A DNA stretch of 64,000 nt from Ktedonobacter sp. SOSP1-85 (GCF_016587415.1 NZ_BNJI01000003.1:868001-932000); one strand, 5' to 3'. Shown: positions 41,698-51,625, counted from the stretch's first letter. Notes: generated by a model not told the origin, from the sequence alone. A program made the numbers and translations.

Positions 41698-44514
41698 GTG
41701 GTTCCTGTGAGACGACATCCATTGCGTGTGGAACGTGAACTACGTGGCTGGTCGCAGGCAAGGGTTGCCGAGGATGTAGGCACAAGTACCCGTTCTATCG
41801 TGCGTTGGGAGCAAGGAGAGGTCCTTCCGCAACCATATTATCGTGAGCGCCTCTGTGCCCTCTTCGGCAAGAACGCGCTGGAACTGAGCTTACAACCACC
41901 ATTGGAGGAATCTGTTCTCTTCGAGGAGCCTCTTCCTGTTCAGCCGCGTGCATTCCTTTCCGACACAATGGTTGCCTCGTCCCCGTCAAATGAGAAAACA
42001 CTTTTACCTGAGCAGGCTCAAGCCCTAACCGCATCCCTTGAGCAGGACCCATTGCTTTCTACCAAGTTGCTTGTCCCCATGCTGACGCACGGATTGATCA
42101 CGCGTCCACGCCTGACTGATCTGCTAATGGCAGGAATGAAGTGTGCGCTGACGCTGATTTCGGCTCCCGCTGGCTCGGGCAAGACAACTGCGATTGCGGA
42201 ATGGCTGAGAACCTTTTCATCCCCTGGCTTTGCTGCCTGGGTTTCATTGGATGAAGAGGATAATGATCCCCAACGCTTCTGGCTGTATGTTCTCATCGCC
42301 ATTGAATCTAGTCGGCCTGGTCTCTGTCTCCCCTTGATTCATGCCCTACGTACGCAACGGATCTCGTCCTGGCCCGCTTTTTTGAAGCATGTACTCAATG
42401 CCTTCCTACAGAGCGAGCAATCTCTATTCCTGGTGTTGGACGATTACCATGCCGTGACCAACCCGGTAATTCACCAGGCGATGACATATCTGCTTGAGCA
42501 TCTTCCCCGTCGTGTTCATCTGATTGTGGCGACCCGTAGTGACCCGCCCTGGCCTCTCTCTCGCCTGCGTTTGCAGGGGCAAATTCAAGAGATACACATG
42601 GATCAACTGAGCGGAACGTCTGAAGAGGTCGCGACCTTTTTCGACCAGGTAATGCAGATAGAGCTTGCTCCTGCCATTATTGAGGAGATAACAAGGCGTA
42701 CTGAGGGCTGGATGGCTGGTATTCAACTCCTAGCCCTCTCCCTCCGTGAGAGTATCGATGTGCCTGGGATTCTTGAGCTTGTACAGGGCAATCAGCGGAC
42801 AATCTTTGATTACCTGATGGAAGAGGTAATCATATGTCAATCGCCTCAGGTGCAGGAATTCCTGCTCGATACCTCGATTCTTGGCTCCCTGAATGCTTCT
42901 GCTTGCGACGCGGTACGGGGAAAGCAGGGAAGTCAGGCTATACTGGAGTTTTTGGATCGCGCTAACCTCTTTGTCGTTCCACTCGATAAGCAGCGCCATT
43001 GGTACCGCTACCATCACCTCTTTGCGCAGGCATTGCGCTCTCGCCTGGAGCGTATGTATGATCGTGATAGAATGCGGGCCTTACATCAACGTGCGAGTAT
43101 CTGGTTTGCTCAATTTGGTTCTCCCCATGAAACGATTGCGCACGCGTTGTGCGCCCAAGAATGGGAACTGGCCGCAAAAGAGATCGAGCGTATTCCCTTT
43201 GAGCAGGTGTGGAGTAGCCAGCATATACAGCTTCAGCAATGGCTTGAGAGTCTGCCTGCTGACCTTCTTCGCCAGTATCCCTGTCTCTGCCTGAGATACG
43301 CTTTTCTCTTGCTCTGGCATGCCCGTCTGAGTGAGTGTGAATACTGGCTGGCTGAGACTGAGAAGACACTGATGGCCCATACCACGGAGGTCGATGGTCT
43401 GTGTATCCCGGCGCAGGGGCAGCAAAAACTCTTTGGTAAATATCTGAGCTTGCGTACCCTTGCTGCCGTGATGCGTGGGAAGGGAGAAAAGGCTGTGGCT
43501 CTAGGCCTGCAAGCCGAACAGTACTTTGAACCGCCTGATTGCTCCCTGCGGGCTCATACGGCCTTTTATCTTGGGCAAGCCCATTATCTATGCGATCAGC
43601 CCGTTCAAGGGGTCCAGGTGTTGCAAGAGGCAATGCAGTTAGCCGACACAGCAGGCAATCAGGCGCTCAAGAATATGATCCTGGGACATCTCATGCTGCA
43701 ATTGTCGCTGCTTGGTCAACCCAGGGAAGCATGGAGCCTGAGAGCATGTAAATCCAATATCCAAGAACTTCGCTTGTTTGCCTCGGCCTCCTGTATCTAC
43801 GAGGCTGCGCTCCTGCGTGAATGGAACGAGCTTGAGGCTGCCGCCTCTCTCGCAGAACAGGCGGTCGAACGTGGAAGAGCGTCCGAAAAGCTGATCCTGT
43901 TACCTCACTGGTATGCCATCTACGCGCGCTGCCTGTTCTCTAAGGGAGACCTGATAGGCATGGAGCAGGCCCTCCAATCTGGAGAACAGCTTAACGAAAC
44001 GTTGCATAACCCCAGGCGACTTGGCTTCTCCATTACGGTGGAACGTGTGCGTCTCTGGCTAGCGCGTGGGGACCTGGAAGCGGCGAAACGCTGGCTTCAG
44101 CGCTATCATGACCAGGAAGAGGAGCCTACGGCGATTGCGCGTGTCTCCCTGGATATAGCCTCGATCCGTGTCCTGATCGCTGATGCTCAATACACTAGGG
44201 CACTGGAAAAGATTGAGCAAGCCCTGCAACAGGCGCGAGCTGCGCAACGTAAAGCCCATATTATCGAGCTACTTGTCTTGCAAGCTCTAGCCTACCAAGC
44301 CGCAAACCAGGAACAAGCTGGCTGTACAAGCCTAGCTGAAGCAGTAGAACTGGCACAGGCACAGGGCTACAAACGCGTCTTTGTGGATGAAGGCCAGCCC
44401 CTAGCGGGACTACTCCTGAAACTCAAGCAGCGGCAACCAGAGCATCAAACCTCTATAGAGGCACTCCTGGAGACATTTTCTGCCACTCGCGACTGTACCA
44501 ACCCTTCATATTAA
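41698..44514 (+). CDS. Xre-HTH STAND ATPase regulator (MalT-like core, no LuxR domain)
   Basis: A 938-residue regulator starting at GTG 41698 with AAAGGG ahead. Residues 1-65 are an Xre-type helix-turn-helix (LRVERELRGWSQARVAEDVG, STRSIVRWEQGEV). The NTPase core has Walker A SAPAGSGKTTAIAEW and Walker B LFLVLDDYHAVTN, with the arginine-rich MalT motif HLIVATRSDPPWPLSRLRLQ. About 500 residues of helical repeats follow. Unlike MalT it ends without a LuxR helix-turn-helix, so DNA binding has moved to the N-terminus. It faces the SDR-cupin cluster and is a likely regulator of it (inference). Confidence 0.88.
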   Translation: MVPVRRHPLRVERELRGWSQARVAEDVGTSTRSIVRWEQGEVLPQPYYRERLCALFGKNALELSLQPPLEESVLFEEPLPVQPRAFLSDTMVASSPSNEKTLLPEQAQALTASLEQDPLLSTKLLVPMLTHGLITRPRLTDLLMAGMKCALTLISAPAGSGKTTAIAEWLRTFSSPGFAAWVSLDEEDNDPQRFWLYVLIAIESSRPGLCLPLIHALRTQRISSWPAFLKHVLNAFLQSEQSLFLVLDDYHAVTNPVIHQAMTYLLEHLPRRVHLIVATRSDPPWPLSRLRLQGQIQEIHMDQLSGTSEEVATFFDQVMQIELAPAIIEEITRRTEGWMAGIQLLALSLRESIDVPGILELVQGNQRTIFDYLMEEVIICQSPQVQEFLLDTSILGSLNASACDAVRGKQGSQAILEFLDRANLFVVPLDKQRHWYRYHHLFAQALRSRLERMYDRDRMRALHQRASIWFAQFGSPHETIAHALCAQEWELAAKEIERIPFEQVWSSQHIQLQQWLESLPADLLRQYPCLCLRYAFLLLWHARLSECEYWLAETEKTLMAHTTEVDGLCIPAQGQQKLFGKYLSLRTLAAVMRGKGEKAVALGLQAEQYFEPPDCSLRAHTAFYLGQAHYLCDQPVQGVQVLQEAMQLADTAGNQALKNMILGHLMLQLSLLGQPREAWSLRACKSNIQELRLFASASCIYEAALLREWNELEAAASLAEQAVERGRASEKLILLPHWYAIYARCLFSKGDLIGMEQALQSGEQLNETLHNPRRLGFSITVERVRLWLARGDLEAAKRWLQRYHDQEEEPTAIARVSLDIASIRVLIADAQYTRALEKIEQALQQARAAQRKAHIIELLVLQALAYQAANQEQAGCTSLAEAVELAQAQGYKRVFVDEGQPLAGLLLKLKQRQPEHQTSIEALLETFSATRDCTNPSY

Positions 44515-44774
44515 TGTGAACGCATCGTCAGGCATCATAGTAAATCGGAAGAGAAGTAGAAAGAAGAAGATAATATATGAAATATTGAATAGGCCGCAAG
44601 GGCTGGACCTAAGCATTCGCTGATCTCTCTATCCCTATCTCATGCTACGTCTAGGCAGATCGTGCTGACTTGGTTGTTTCACTGATCGCTTGCTTGAGCA
44701 TAAAGTCCCGTGTGGGCGGTATACGCTCACTCGCTCACTCTCTCTGGTTTGCGCTTGCACAAGCGCGTTGCACA

Positions 44775-45557
44775 TCACGTGGGCTGTATCACCAATGGCA
44801 AGACGATAGTTGCCATCTCTTCCTGCTCCGCTCCTTGCTCAAACCAGATACATCCCCCATGCTCCTTAATAATCTTATTACACATGGCTATACAAAGCTC
44901 GCACTCTCTTCCATGAATCGTGTGCGGCTCAATGGCAAACATGCCTTCCAAACTTGATTTTTGTGCAGAAGCGCTTCTACGAGCACGAATGCATATTTTT
45001 ACTTCATGAAGAGTACCTGCCTGATCTTCCTCCAGAGATCCCCATATACCTACTGGAGTTGAGGAAGTATGAGCAGCAATCATGTAACTCATGAGGTGTT
45101 CTAGGGCAAGTTTCAGCCATGCAAGATCGCACAGAATGTAGAGAGGCTGCTCAGGCAAGTGGGTTTGCACTACCCGATCTTTGTGGAATGGCACGAGGTG
45201 TTCAATTACTTGCGCTAATACTAACAGAAGGTCGGTTTTGACAAAATCTCTACTAAATTTTTCCTCGACAGACGTGATCGGTGATTCACGAAGCTGAGCA
45301 AGGAATTCACCCAGTTGTGTTTCCTGAATGCGCATCGCTTGCAGGTAACGCAACCACTTGTTTATCTCCTGTTTCCCTCTCTCTAACTGAAGATGCTCTT
45401 CTTGCGTCTGCGCAAGCAGCGCGCGTTCTAAAAGTTGTGTGTACTCCGAAACGGCAGCAAGTCCATTTCCCATAATATGGTGGATGATTTCAAGCAGCGA
45501 ATAGTCGATGAGGCGCCCACTCATTAATGGACATACTTTATTCTCAGACTGCGACAT
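44775..45557 (-). CDS. Degenerate histidine-kinase-like protein
   Basis: A 260-residue protein starting at ATG 45557 behind GGAGGA. It resembles the transmitter part of a histidine kinase: an N-terminal helical pair starting SLLEIIHHIMGNGLAAVSEY, where His of HHIMGN sits at the H-box position, and a GHKL-like C-terminal half. The N-box Asn is missing (LALEHLMSYMIAAH), G1 is unrecognisable and G2 is ECELCIAMCNKIIKEHGG. I infer weak or no ATP binding; it may act as a phosphotransfer or scaffold protein. No response regulator gene is adjacent. Confidence 0.6.
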   Translation of the reverse strand: MSQSENKVCPLMSGRLIDYSLLEIIHHIMGNGLAAVSEYTQLLERALLAQTQEEHLQLERGKQEINKWLRYLQAMRIQETQLGEFLAQLRESPITSVEEKFSRDFVKTDLLLVLAQVIEHLVPFHKDRVVQTHLPEQPLYILCDLAWLKLALEHLMSYMIAAHTSSTPVGIWGSLEEDQAGTLHEVKICIRARRSASAQKSSLEGMFAIEPHTIHGRECELCIAMCNKIIKEHGGCIWFEQGAEQEEMATIVLPLVIQPT

Positions 45558-46003
45558 CGCATTCCTCCATCTTATGTTGATATTTTCGTCGATCTTGGTC
45601 AGAATAGTGCAAGCGGAGGAAGCTCCTCCTCAGAATAGCAATGGAGAGAGAACAAATGGTACCTTAAACACATAGGCTCAGATATCCAGAGAACGGGCTC
45701 CGGCGTCGTTTTTTCTCCTTCCCATGGCTGCATCTATACCCATTTTCAATATATACTCGAGTCGCAATGGCCCGCTACTTCTTCCATTCCTCTAGACTGG
45801 GAAGGCTGGTCACGAAGCGAAGACGCAAAGAAGCGCTATTGTTTCCTCTATTGTACTAAACTCGCGTTTTAACCACGTTAAGGGAAGCGAAGGCCATAAC
45901 TAGCGATCGCAAGCCGAAAATAAAAGTAAAACGGTGCAGAAGCACCTGTTTGTAACTCAGCTTCCCATAGTGTGATCTTTCGCGCCTACAGCGCTCATGG
46001 GTA

Positions 46004-46050
46004 AGATGTTGTGTACAAAATGGGCTTTGCTCATTTTGTACACAACATCT
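46004..46050. repeat. 47-nt hairpin in the kinase-methyltransferase gap
   Basis: AGATGTTGTGTACAAAATG pairs with CATTTTGTACACAACATCT, with two more near-loop pairs. It is followed by GCTTTT on the plus strand. The gap 45558-46155 has no gene; this is the only structure noticed in it. Confidence 0.6.
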
Positions 46051-46155
46051 GCTTTTATGCAGTATTCCTGAGCTCCAAATGATGTTTGCCTTCTGGGGCC
46101 GGGGCTGCTATAGTAATGAACACACAAACATAGCGAAGGGAGATGCCGATACTTT

Positions 46156-47343
46156 ATGGCCGCGAACTGGTGGGAGACACTCACCGAGCTAGTAACAACA
46201 CTTGAACAAAAGCATATTGACTATACCATCCTGAACCGCGCCGCCCTCTATGCTCAGGGCGCCCTCGAAGAGGCTCCCCATGCCATAGAAATATCTATCC
46301 AATGGGATCTCTTCGCGCTCGCGCACGAGCTTCTGCCCTCAGGCTCCATAACCCACGAAGGGAATACGGCTCGCTTCTCCTTCCGCAGACTGCCCTTCCG
46401 TGTGACGCTCTCCTGCCAGTACAATACAGTCGTGGCGACTGATCCTGACCGCCTGCACATCGAACATGCCGGACGCCACTTCTGGGTCAAGGCACCAGAC
46501 TACTACGTGCGCACCCTTTCCTCCAAGGATGAGTTAGTACGTGCCATCAAGGCCTACTGGCAGCGCTTACAAGAGCAAAACAATCGGTTAAACATGCAGG
46601 CCTGGAACCAGGACACCTACGACGCCTGGCTGGCGCGCTTTGGCTCGCCCCAGGAGGCCGCGCAACGCATTCTGAAAGATCCTCGTGGACGCCTGGGCTC
46701 ACTCGTACACCATCTGCCAGAGGTGCAGGGAAAGAAGATTATCAACCTGCTAGGTTCGCATGGAACCAAGGCCATCGCCCTGGCCCATCTCGGCGCCTGG
46801 GCTACCGTCGTCGATATCTCCGAGGGGAATGCGCGCTATGCCCTCGACGTGGCCCAGGCCGCTGGAGTCGATTTGCGTTATATTATCTCCGATGTGTTAA
46901 GCCTGCCAGAGAGCGAGTTAGATGCCAGCTATGACCTGGTGCTCCTGGAACTGGGTGTGCTCCACTACTTCGTGGACCTGGAACCCCTCTTCAGCATTAT
47001 CAAGCGTCTGCTCCGCCCCGATGGTCTGCTCCTGCTCCAGGACTTCCACCCCATCTCGGCCAAGCTGATTATCTCCAAAGGCGCTAAACATAAAGTCAAG
47101 GGCAACTACTTCGACAAAGCGCTTATCACCAAACCCGTGGCCCTGAGCAAGCATCTCCCCACAGGCGGACAGGAAAGTGCTCCCATTGTGTACCAGCGTC
47201 AATGGACCCTCGGCGAGGTCGTTACCGCCGTCGCCGCCTCTGGTCTCATCATCTCCTCCCTGGACGAGGAACCCAATCCCAAAATCGACGATATCGGCAT
47301 CCCCAAACTCTTCACCCTCACCGCCCGCAACGCCACGCCGTAA
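46156..47343 (+). CDS. Two-domain protein: nucleotidyltransferase-like N-terminus and SAM methyltransferase
   Basis: A 395-residue protein. The C-terminal half (about 175-395) is a class I methyltransferase: motif I LGSHGTKAIALAHLGAWATVVDIS, an acidic loop SDVLSLPESELDASYDLVLL and LLRPDGLLLLQDFHP. The N-terminal ~140 residues (ELVTTLEQKHIDYTILNRAA, PHAIEISIQWDL, PDRLHIEHAGRHFWVKAPDY) resemble the fold of small nucleotidyltransferase-like domains (MNT/AbiEii type) but lack a clear catalytic GS...DxD, so this is tentative. The methylated substrate is unknown. The start is ATG 46156, with GGGAG rather far (13 bases) upstream. Confidence 0.75.
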   Translation: MAANWWETLTELVTTLEQKHIDYTILNRAALYAQGALEEAPHAIEISIQWDLFALAHELLPSGSITHEGNTARFSFRRLPFRVTLSCQYNTVVATDPDRLHIEHAGRHFWVKAPDYYVRTLSSKDELVRAIKAYWQRLQEQNNRLNMQAWNQDTYDAWLARFGSPQEAAQRILKDPRGRLGSLVHHLPEVQGKKIINLLGSHGTKAIALAHLGAWATVVDISEGNARYALDVAQAAGVDLRYIISDVLSLPESELDASYDLVLLELGVLHYFVDLEPLFSIIKRLLRPDGLLLLQDFHPISAKLIISKGAKHKVKGNYFDKALITKPVALSKHLPTGGQESAPIVYQRQWTLGEVVTAVAASGLIISSLDEEPNPKIDDIGIPKLFTLTARNATP

Positions 47344-47367
47344 ACAGGGCGCCCATGAAGAAAAAAC

Positions 47368-47420
47368 TGTGTAAAGGAGTGTGGGTGGATTAGTGAAGCC
47401 ACCCCACACTCCTTTACACA
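47368..47420. terminator. Terminator after the methyltransferase gene
   Basis: TGTGTAAAGGAGTGTGGG pairs with CCCACACTCCTTTACACA (with further GTGG/CCAC pairing) around a short loop. The DNA from 47421 to 47873 holds no recognisable gene and does not contain the promoter block of the other three binding-protein genes. Confidence 0.7.
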
Positions 47421-47873
47421 TGAGCCACGCAGTGGCAAAATTTTAAGTTTAACGGATAGCAACCGACCCACCACCTTGAGGGCAAAAATACATAATAGAA
47501 CCCCTGCAATAGAGTGTAATACTTTAACCTGTATTTCATGTTTATATTTATTTTAAGAAAAATAGATGCTCTATGTTTGCAGAATACGACTGGTAAGAAA
47601 AACAATTTCTTGCATATGTGTGATATTTCTGCCGCTGCTGACGTAGTATCTGTTACTATCCCAAAGTTTTCGCTGGAGAAGCTGATGGATGAGTTCTCTA
47701 CTTTATCCTCGCTAGCTCTGGCCAAAGCGCCTTCTCCATTGATGTAGCAAGCGCTTAGTAGCCATTGGCGCCTTCTCTCTCTTTCCAGAATATGTGCCTG
47801 ACGTACAAGAGAGTCGTACTGCACCGCATCGTTTATTTGTGGTACTCTCACTATCTGGTAGCAAGGAGACCTG

Positions 47874-49652
47874 ATGCAACTACACACACCAGACACCCGA
47901 CCACGTACACGCATCACAACCCATCGTGTACTCCCTCTCTTCATGGGCATCCTGATGCTCTTTGTCGCGGCCTGTGGCGGTGGCAACAACACCCCAACCA
48001 GCAGCGGCAAAGCCCCGGATGACCAGCAGATCCTGGTCAAACCCGTGGAAGGCCGCTCGGAGTTGCAGACCTTTGATCCCGCGCTCGCAACCGAATCGGC
48101 GGCCATCAATGCCATCAATATGGTCTTTACCGGCCTGGTTGAGCTTGATGACAAGCTCCAGGTACAGGATCAGCTCGCAGCCTCGCATTCGCTGGCTGCT
48201 GATGGCGTGACCTGGACCTTTAAGCTCAAACCTGGCCTCAAGTTCAGTGATGGCACGCCCCTGACCTCGGCTGACGTGGCCTATAGCCTGGATCGGGCCC
48301 TAACACCCGATCTCAAGTCGCCTGTCTCGCCCGTGTATCTCGGCCTGCTCAAGGACGCAGATAAGCGCTTCAGCGGCGCCGTACCATCGCTCATCAATGA
48401 TAGTATTTTGACGCCCGATTCCCAAACGGTGGTCCTCATTGCCAAAAGCAAAGCCGCTTATTTCTTGCAAATCCTGACTTATCAAACCTCGTTTGTGGTT
48501 GAGAAGAGCATGATCCAGAAGTATGGCAATAACTTTGCCACCCATCTGAGCGAGGGCATCGGCGGAGATGGCCCCTTTAAAGTCGCCAGCTACACTCCTA
48601 ACAAAGACATCGAATTTGTACCCAATCCCAACTACTACGGCCCCAAACCCAAACTCAAAAAGGTCGTCATGGTCTTCTACAAGCAGGCAGATACCGTCTA
48701 TCGTGCCTACCAGGCGAACCAGGTAGACTCTTCCAGCGTGTCTTCTACGGAAATTGCCAGCGCCAAACAGTTGCCCAACGGGCAATATCATAGCATTCCT
48801 CAGCTCGATGTCGAATACTTTACCATGAATTACCTGGTGAAACCATTTGACAATCTGAAGATCCGTCAGGCCTTTGCGCTCTCAATCGACAAGGACGCCA
48901 TCGCGCATAACGTCTTCAAAGACGCCGCCATCCCATCGAACCATATTGTTCCTCAGGGCATGCCGGGTTACAATGAGAACCTGACAGCCACGCATGGCGT
49001 TACCAGCACCAAAGGTAACGCGGAACTGGCCAAGCAGCTTTTTGCCGAGGGCTTAAAAGATGAGAACCTTACCGTCTCTACCTTCCCCCAGATTACCTTT
49101 ACTGTCTCCACCCTGGGTCTAACTGACTGGCGTAACATGTTTGCCGCTGTCCAGCAGATGTGGCAGAAGAACCTTGGCGTCACCGTCAAGATCCAGGACG
49201 AAGACTTCAACAAGCTACTTGATGATCGCAATAGCACAGTGAACAATCCCAAAGGAATGCAGATGTGGGCACTCGACTGGAGCTCGGACTATCCCGATCC
49301 CCAGGACTGGCTGACCCTGATCTTCGACAAAGGCTCGCCCAAGAATGCCTTCAACTATGGACAGAACTCAACACCTCTTGCCACGGAACAGCAGGCAAAC
49401 CAGCTCCTGATGGAGCAGGCCGACGTCAATGCGGATCAGCAGGCACGCCTGAAACAGTACAACCAGGCCGAACAGGCACTCATCGACGATGTCGCCTGGA
49501 TTCCTGTCTACCAGAGCATCTCTACACTGGTGCGCAAGCCCTGCGTGATCGGTGTCGTAGATAATGCCCAGGGCTTCACTCCCCCTGATGATTGGACCAA
49601 CATCTACATCTCCGACGCGACCCCCTGCGCTAATACGAAACAGTATAGCTAA
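47874..49652 (+). CDS. Family-5 ABC transporter substrate-binding lipoprotein, copy 4
   Basis: A 592-residue peptide-binding-type lipoprotein, starting at ATG 47874 with AAGGAG ahead. Its signal peptide differs in its basic N-terminus (RPRTRITTHRVLPLF), with lipobox LFVAAC. It is clearly a paralogue of copies 1-3 (LKFSDGTPLTSADVAYSLDR, IRQAFALSIDKDAIAHN, DWSSDYPDPQDWLTLIF) but more distant, and lies 38 kb away on the other strand. As with the others, no permease or ATPase is adjacent. The promoter and terminator are unrelated to theirs, so this gene is regulated separately. Confidence 0.92.
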   Translation: MQLHTPDTRPRTRITTHRVLPLFMGILMLFVAACGGGNNTPTSSGKAPDDQQILVKPVEGRSELQTFDPALATESAAINAINMVFTGLVELDDKLQVQDQLAASHSLAADGVTWTFKLKPGLKFSDGTPLTSADVAYSLDRALTPDLKSPVSPVYLGLLKDADKRFSGAVPSLINDSILTPDSQTVVLIAKSKAAYFLQILTYQTSFVVEKSMIQKYGNNFATHLSEGIGGDGPFKVASYTPNKDIEFVPNPNYYGPKPKLKKVVMVFYKQADTVYRAYQANQVDSSSVSSTEIASAKQLPNGQYHSIPQLDVEYFTMNYLVKPFDNLKIRQAFALSIDKDAIAHNVFKDAAIPSNHIVPQGMPGYNENLTATHGVTSTKGNAELAKQLFAEGLKDENLTVSTFPQITFTVSTLGLTDWRNMFAAVQQMWQKNLGVTVKIQDEDFNKLLDDRNSTVNNPKGMQMWALDWSSDYPDPQDWLTLIFDKGSPKNAFNYGQNSTPLATEQQANQLLMEQADVNADQQARLKQYNQAEQALIDDVAWIPVYQSISTLVRKPCVIGVVDNAQGFTPPDDWTNIYISDATPCANTKQYS

Positions 49653-49670
49653 CCAGGTAGCCGCATACGC

Positions 49671-49709
49671 CAGTAGCGGGCCGAAGCAACATGCTTCGGC
49701 CCGCTACTG
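49671..49709 (+). terminator. Terminator of binding-protein gene 4
   Basis: CAGTAGCGGGCCGAAGCA pairs with TGCTTCGGCCCGCTACTG around a 3-base loop, followed by CTTTG. A TACGCCAGTAGCG segment at its left is shared with the hairpin at 23170-23248. Confidence 0.75.
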
Positions 49710-49968
49710 CTTTGTAGGAATCTGCGTTACCTAATTTTTGTATGTTATACGTACAACGCCTTCTAAGACGCTTCAAAAGTATGCTCCGAGCCATTTTACT
49801 CAGCGTTTCAATGGGTCGCTGTAGCTGTGGGTAAATATACTAGAAGGAGAATAGATTTGTCATCTCACTCTCATCACCTCATTCGGCCTGCGGATGCCCC
49901 TGGGTTCACCCATGGGGAGGAAGCAGGCGTTCCTTTCCTGGTGGCTGGGGAGGGGGCTCCTCAGTACG

Positions 49969-51258
49969 TCATCCCTGCAAGGCTGTCGCCACCACAGCAT
50001 AGTCGTAGCCGTCGGCCCGTTGGAGGACCCGGCAAAAGCGCGCAGGAATCCCCTGCACCTTGCCCATGCGAAACTGCTTGTTCGCGCGCACGGCGATGCG
50101 CCCGGTATGCGTCCCCTGCGCCGCAAACCCTTCTGGGACCACCGCCCGCACCCGATCACCGGTCTTGATGCCCAGGACCTGCTTGCGGCGCATCAGATAG
50201 CCAACGGGGAAACCATGTTCATCGACATTGGTCCGGCTGTAGCGCCCCCGACCGGTGGCGGTGATCGCAAGGGTGTTCTGCCCACCCACCGCAACCCCTG
50301 CCAGTTCCCCCACACACAACGCGTCCAGCGCGTGCGTCTTAGGGATCGAGAAGCGAGCACGGTTCCACCTCGTGCGTCCGCCGCTCCAACTGGTGAGCGG
50401 CAGTCCCAGCGCGCGCAGTTCGTCACAGAGCGCGTAGCGGGTGGCGTTGACCGCAGCCGCGTCCCGTAGCGGCTGCTTCGCCTGGGCGGCTACTTCGGGA
50501 TGGCCGAACTCCGCGGCGGTGCGCTCCCCCTTGGCCGCATTGCACGCGTGGCAACTGAGCGCCAGATTCGACACGCGGTTGGAGCCACCCCGACTGCGCG
50601 GCTGGATATGGTCCAACTCGAAGGGCGTGTCCGTGCGCCCGCAGTACACGCACCTGCGCCCGAATTTCTCCAGGAGATAGGCGCGCACCTCCCAACCGGC
50701 CAGTTCCCCGCGCTGGTACTCGACCCCGGAGATCTCCGGATGCTGCAGCAGTTGGGTGTCGAACTTCACCCGCTCGACCGCGATACGCACCAGCGGGACC
50801 CAGCGCTGGTAGCGCCTGCCCCAGGACAGGACGTTATCGATGCGTGAGCGCAGGGACGGCGCAAGCCAGCCAGGCGCTCGACGGCGGTTGAGGAAGCGCG
50901 CCGGCCGATAGCGCAGGTTGCTCGAACGCCTGCGTCGCCGATACCCGGCCCGTTTGCGCAGCCGGTCGCGGACCTCCTCCCCACGATGGGAAAGTTCGGC
51001 CAGGTGCAGCGCGTGGTGCACCTCTCCCTCGCCAGTCTCTTCCACCCGCGCCAGCGCCAGGCCAGTCGTTTTCGAGCCTGGATCGATCTTGAGCACGACC
51101 GGTTGCAGCGTGCTCTGCTGGACGCTGCGGTCCTTGAGCCGGATCGTGAAGGGGCTGAGCCGATGGACCACGGCCCGCTTGCGCGCAAGCAGGAGGCGGG
51201 CGCGCCTGGGGGTACACGGCATGAGTGGCTTTTTGTGTCTGTCGAGCACAAACGCCAT
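49969..51258 (-). CDS. iscB: IscB RNA-guided endonuclease (RuvC + HNH)
   Basis: This 429-residue IscB is the ancestor-type relative of Cas9. It starts at ATG 51258, with AAAGGAG ahead. The domains are: N-terminal PLMP (LDRHKKPLMPCTPRRARLLL); RuvC-I with Asp in LKIDPGSKTTGLAL; an Arg-rich bridge helix (GYRRRRRSSNLRYRPARF); RuvC-II with Glu in RIAVERVKFDTQL; HNH (CVYCGRTDTPFELDHIQPRS, then CHACNAAKG); RuvC-III with His-Ala-Leu-Asp in PKTHALDALCVGE; and a C-terminal target-recognition segment. All catalytic residues are intact, so it is probably active with the omega RNA encoded immediately upstream. The target would be the element's own empty site. Confidence 0.93.
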   Translation of the reverse strand: MAFVLDRHKKPLMPCTPRRARLLLARKRAVVHRLSPFTIRLKDRSVQQSTLQPVVLKIDPGSKTTGLALARVEETGEGEVHHALHLAELSHRGEEVRDRLRKRAGYRRRRRSSNLRYRPARFLNRRRAPGWLAPSLRSRIDNVLSWGRRYQRWVPLVRIAVERVKFDTQLLQHPEISGVEYQRGELAGWEVRAYLLEKFGRRCVYCGRTDTPFELDHIQPRSRGGSNRVSNLALSCHACNAAKGERTAAEFGHPEVAAQAKQPLRDAAAVNATRYALCDELRALGLPLTSWSGGRTRWNRARFSIPKTHALDALCVGELAGVAVGGQNTLAITATGRGRYSRTNVDEHGFPVGYLMRRKQVLGIKTGDRVRAVVPEGFAAQGTHTGRIAVRANKQFRMGKVQGIPARFCRVLQRADGYDYAVVATALQG

Positions 51259-51580
51259 GGGTGACTCCTTTCTCTTCCCTCGTGTGAGGGTCCCGTTACC
51301 GGGCGGTGTAACGGTCCTGAGCAGGCTGACTCAGGACGCTCCCCTCGCCGGTGTTGCACTCGCTTGTTCGGCTCAGCGCACCGACCCGTACCCCGACGGG
51401 TGCTTTTAACGCTGAGCGACAGCGCCAGCCGCTGAGGAAGCACGACTGGGTGTCATGACGAGCGTAACGCTGGTGCCAATCAGCGCCTTGCCTGCGGGCT
51501 CTGGCACCTCGGCTGGACAACGAAAACGGCATCAACACAAGGGATAAGCCCCCGCATTCATGCGTGGGGATCGTTGACTT
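51259..51580 (-). ncRNA. Omega RNA of IscB copy 1
   Basis: About 320 non-coding, GC-rich bases lie between the element end and iscB and keep many inverted repeats. Examples are CCCCGCATTCATGCGTGGGG at 51551-51570 and the paired AGGCTGACTCAGGAC region. The equivalent region of copy 2 (61474-61788) shares its landmarks. In known ISC systems the omega RNA precedes iscB, and its guide is set at the element end next to the host flank, here just above 51580. I inferred its extent and did not fold it. Confidence 0.6.
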
Positions 51581-51625
51581 AAAGCGCGTCTCAGCTATAT
51601 GCTAGCTTGCTAAGAAAGAGATATT

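Larger units (their letters stand above)
49885..51580 (-). mobile_element. ISC element copy 1 (IscB with omega RNA)
   Basis: The boundaries come from comparison with the second copy (60125-61788). Shared sequence starts at GCCTGCGGATGCCCC and its hairpin partner GGAAGCAGGCGTTCC on the right-end side, and stops after TCGTTGACTT on the left-end side, where the two flanks diverge. No tnpA is present, so it is a nuclease-only member of the IS200/IS605-related ISC group. Confidence 0.75.
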
